17,282 nucleotides of DNA from Puniceicoccales bacterium (GTDB lineage Bacteria; Verrucomicrobiota; Verrucomicrobiia; Opitutales; UBA953), in contig JAITXH010000019.1 of the NCBI GenBank assembly GCA_031284845.1, forward strand, positions 1 through 17,282, in the 5' to 3' direction. How positions within the stretch are numbered: position 1 is the first letter of the stretch; the number at the start of each line of letters is the position of its first letter. The translations under genes and the position numbers were made by a program. The notes beneath the pieces are model-generated. The model was given only the letters and a program-made list of their open reading frames with translations. It made no database searches and had not been told where the DNA came from. Of this stretch, positions 15,499 through 17,282 are shown piece after piece.

Positions 15499-17113
15499 TT
15501 ATTTTTCATCGGAAGAAGTCGGCTCCACTAATTTTTCCAGATTTTTGATGCGCCTGGATAATTCCTTATCGGCCTTCTCCCGCGTAGATTTTTTTCCAGA
15601 ACATTTGGGATTGGGATTATCTTTGCGCGCCTTTAGCAAATCGGTGAATTTCTTTGCAAACAGGGCGGCTTTGCTTCGATGAATTGTGAGATGTGTTTCA
15701 ACAAGCATCAGCAATTCTTCCGGCTCATTGCTCGCAAGTATGCGCTCTTCGCACAACACAGACATTCCGGGCGCATCGCTCCGACTCAGATAATCCAGCG
15801 CATGCTCGTTGTGAATGTGAGCAAGATAGTTTCCCTGCTTTGTTTCATTTAGAAAAAATGAAGCCAATTGCTCGGCAGCATCGTTTTTGTACGTCTCTCA
15901 AAAACGCATGGCTATCGCACCAATTTTCCGCGGAAGAACAGATTTTGTGCTGATTTCAAAAAGAAGTATCCGGAGTATTCCTGAGGAGATTTCGGCACGG
16001 GTCGCCGGGCGATAAAGATTGGAAAATTCGTCCTCACCGATTTCGTGCGCAACAAGATAAGTGTTTGCCCATGCATTTCCACTATTCCCCTGCGGCAAAC
16101 AAATGGGGGTATCATCGGCGGTAGCGGCGACGAGAGTTGGAATCGCCGCCATCCTCGAAACTGTTAAAGAATCGAAAATCTCTTCGAGAATGGCATCTAT
16201 CCCAGAGCTGCCGGCGACGAGGAATCTTCCGCAATTTACGGCTCTGAAAAACGTGTATTCGTTTACCCCGAGTTTCCGAAGCACAGCCGCTTTTGGCAAA
16301 ATCCAGAGGAGTTCCTGATGCCGGGGATATTCTTTATAGGTGTTTCTCTTTATCTCCAGCAAGGTATCCAATGCCGCCACCGTCCGAGCGTCGGGCGCGT
16401 GACCGGGGGGCATCTTCAACGGGTTCTGCACGCCATCCACCCGCCTTTGCACTGCGGTCAACAAGCGTTGCACGTCATCGCGCTCCACCATTCCTCCGGT
16501 GTGTTCTTAAGAAAATAGTCGAGGCGGGCAGCGTATTCTTTCCAATCGCCGGATTTCAGAACTGCATCCGTCGCCTGATTGTAAGCTTCTCGAGCTAAGA
16601 ACGAAACAGCAGCAGTGAAGAGTTCTTTTTTGTCGGGAAAACGCACGAGCAATTGTGCTGCGAGTTTGTTTGCAAGTGCGGTGTCTCCATGTTGGTAAAT
16701 CTGCGCCGCAAGAATGAAAATTTGCGCCTTCGTTTTCGCTAAATCAACCTCGTAGTTATCATTGGTGAGGCCAATGGACTTTAGTTGGCGGAGAATCACG
16801 GAGACATCTGATTCCAAGTTGGCAGCAGGCTGTTCGAGGATGGAGTTCGCCGCTTTTGGGGGGAATTCTTCCAATACAAAGTCGTTGACGCGGATAGTCC
16901 GGATGTGCTCCCACGATTGAGAGCGGAGCCAGAAGCGTGTCTGAAAAATTATGTAAATAGTTGGACTACTTCCGTGAAATCGGCACTCGCGGCAACGGTG
17001 GATTTCGACGGTGTGGCGGCATCTGCGCTCAGGACATTCGGTGTGGATACAAATAGAAATCCGGCGACAAAGGCGGAAAAAAGAAAAACGGGAAGAATCT
17101 TTGGAGTGGGTAT
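15499..17113 (-). pseudogene. Secreted protein of unknown function, multiply broken
   Basis: Three minus-strand frames join into one protein of about 535 residues. Near 17113-16951 a signal peptide is visible: PTPKILPVFLFSAFVAGF..., ending NVLSA before DAATPS. The codon where a start is expected is ATA (17113-17111); alternatively the start is an ATG at 17150 followed by a frameshift. After a frameshift near 16945, frame two reads FWLRSQSWEHIRTIRVNDFV through EYAARLDYFLKNTPEEW. A probable lost G near 16487-16490 moves to frame three, VERDDVQRLLTAVQRRVDGV onward. That frame meets TGA at 15900-15898 (probably CGA mutated) and continues open to TAA 15501-15499 with a Lys-rich tail (ending EPTSSDEK). 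The helical middle (AQIYQHGDTALANKLAAQLL) could be TPR-like. The family is not recognised. Confidence 0.75.
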
Positions 17114-17282
17114 TGCGGGAAAGACAAGTGCGTCACGGTGTGCTGCTCATCCGTTTTACTGACAAGGTGTTTCTTTCTTCGCCATTTTCCGGTTTCATTG
17201 CCTTGCCGTTGCGATTTTTTGACACCCGCCCCGCTGCTTCTTAATTGCCCTTTTTCATTTCCCGCTTACCAAGCCCGTTTTA

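Noticed and set aside
15898..15900. Possible programmed readthrough or selenocysteine at the in-frame TGA
   Set aside because: The same gene has further frameshifts and no normal start, and there is no cysteine/redox context, so ordinary pseudogene decay is simpler.
1..17282. CRISPR array, tRNA or rRNA genes, toxin-antitoxin or phage modules
   Set aside because: Reading through both strands I saw no regularly spaced repeats, no tRNA-like cloverleaf with conserved arms, and no recognisable module of these kinds.

Overview
The window looks like a chromosomal segment of a Verrucomicrobia bacterium, most likely of the Opitutales/Opitutaceae. This is a judgement from the character of the GlnD, EF-G, S12/S7, enolase and DnaX proteins, the GC-rich third codon positions, and the general absence of Shine-Dalgarno sequences. 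No database search was possible.

Layout. Bases 1-4601 hold two minus-strand genes: glnD (nitrogen-status signalling) and, downstream of it, a conserved but unrecognised protein that runs off the left edge and has an Arg/Gly-rich head and an Ala/Pro/Glu-rich tail. From 4814 the plus strand carries the translation (str-type) cluster rpsL-rpsG-fusA, with an AT-rich inverted repeat between rpsG and fusA and a long palindrome just after fusA. An exported ClpP-like serine protease with a long coiled coil (8204-9700) and enolase (9819-11144) follow. A bidirectional intrinsic terminator separates eno from the convergent, isolated hisF (11244-12005, minus). dnaX (12144-13808, plus) is divergent from hisF.

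The most notable signal in the intact part is in dnaX. It has a nine-A run at the end of clamp-loader domain III, and both alternative frames stop within a few codons. This is the arrangement expected for making a short gamma form by slippage. A second nine-A run lies 82 bases downstream. The DnaX zinc site also lacks its two middle cysteines.

From 13809 to the right edge no intact gene can be supported. The stretch holds a broken transposase remnant (IS1634-like, minus), an AT-rich GIY-YIG nuclease pseudogene with at least five lesions (plus), a short featureless gap, and a multiply broken secreted-protein pseudogene (minus). Intact housekeeping genes beside this run of recent pseudogenes suggest an accessory island in decay, possibly in a host-associated lineage with relaxed selection. 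The lifestyle is inference only.

I see no CRISPR array, tRNA or rRNA, and no intact novel multi-gene system. The best candidates for something little described are the coiled-coil exported ClpP-like protease, the dnaX slippage site, and the Arg/Gly-headed protein at the left edge.
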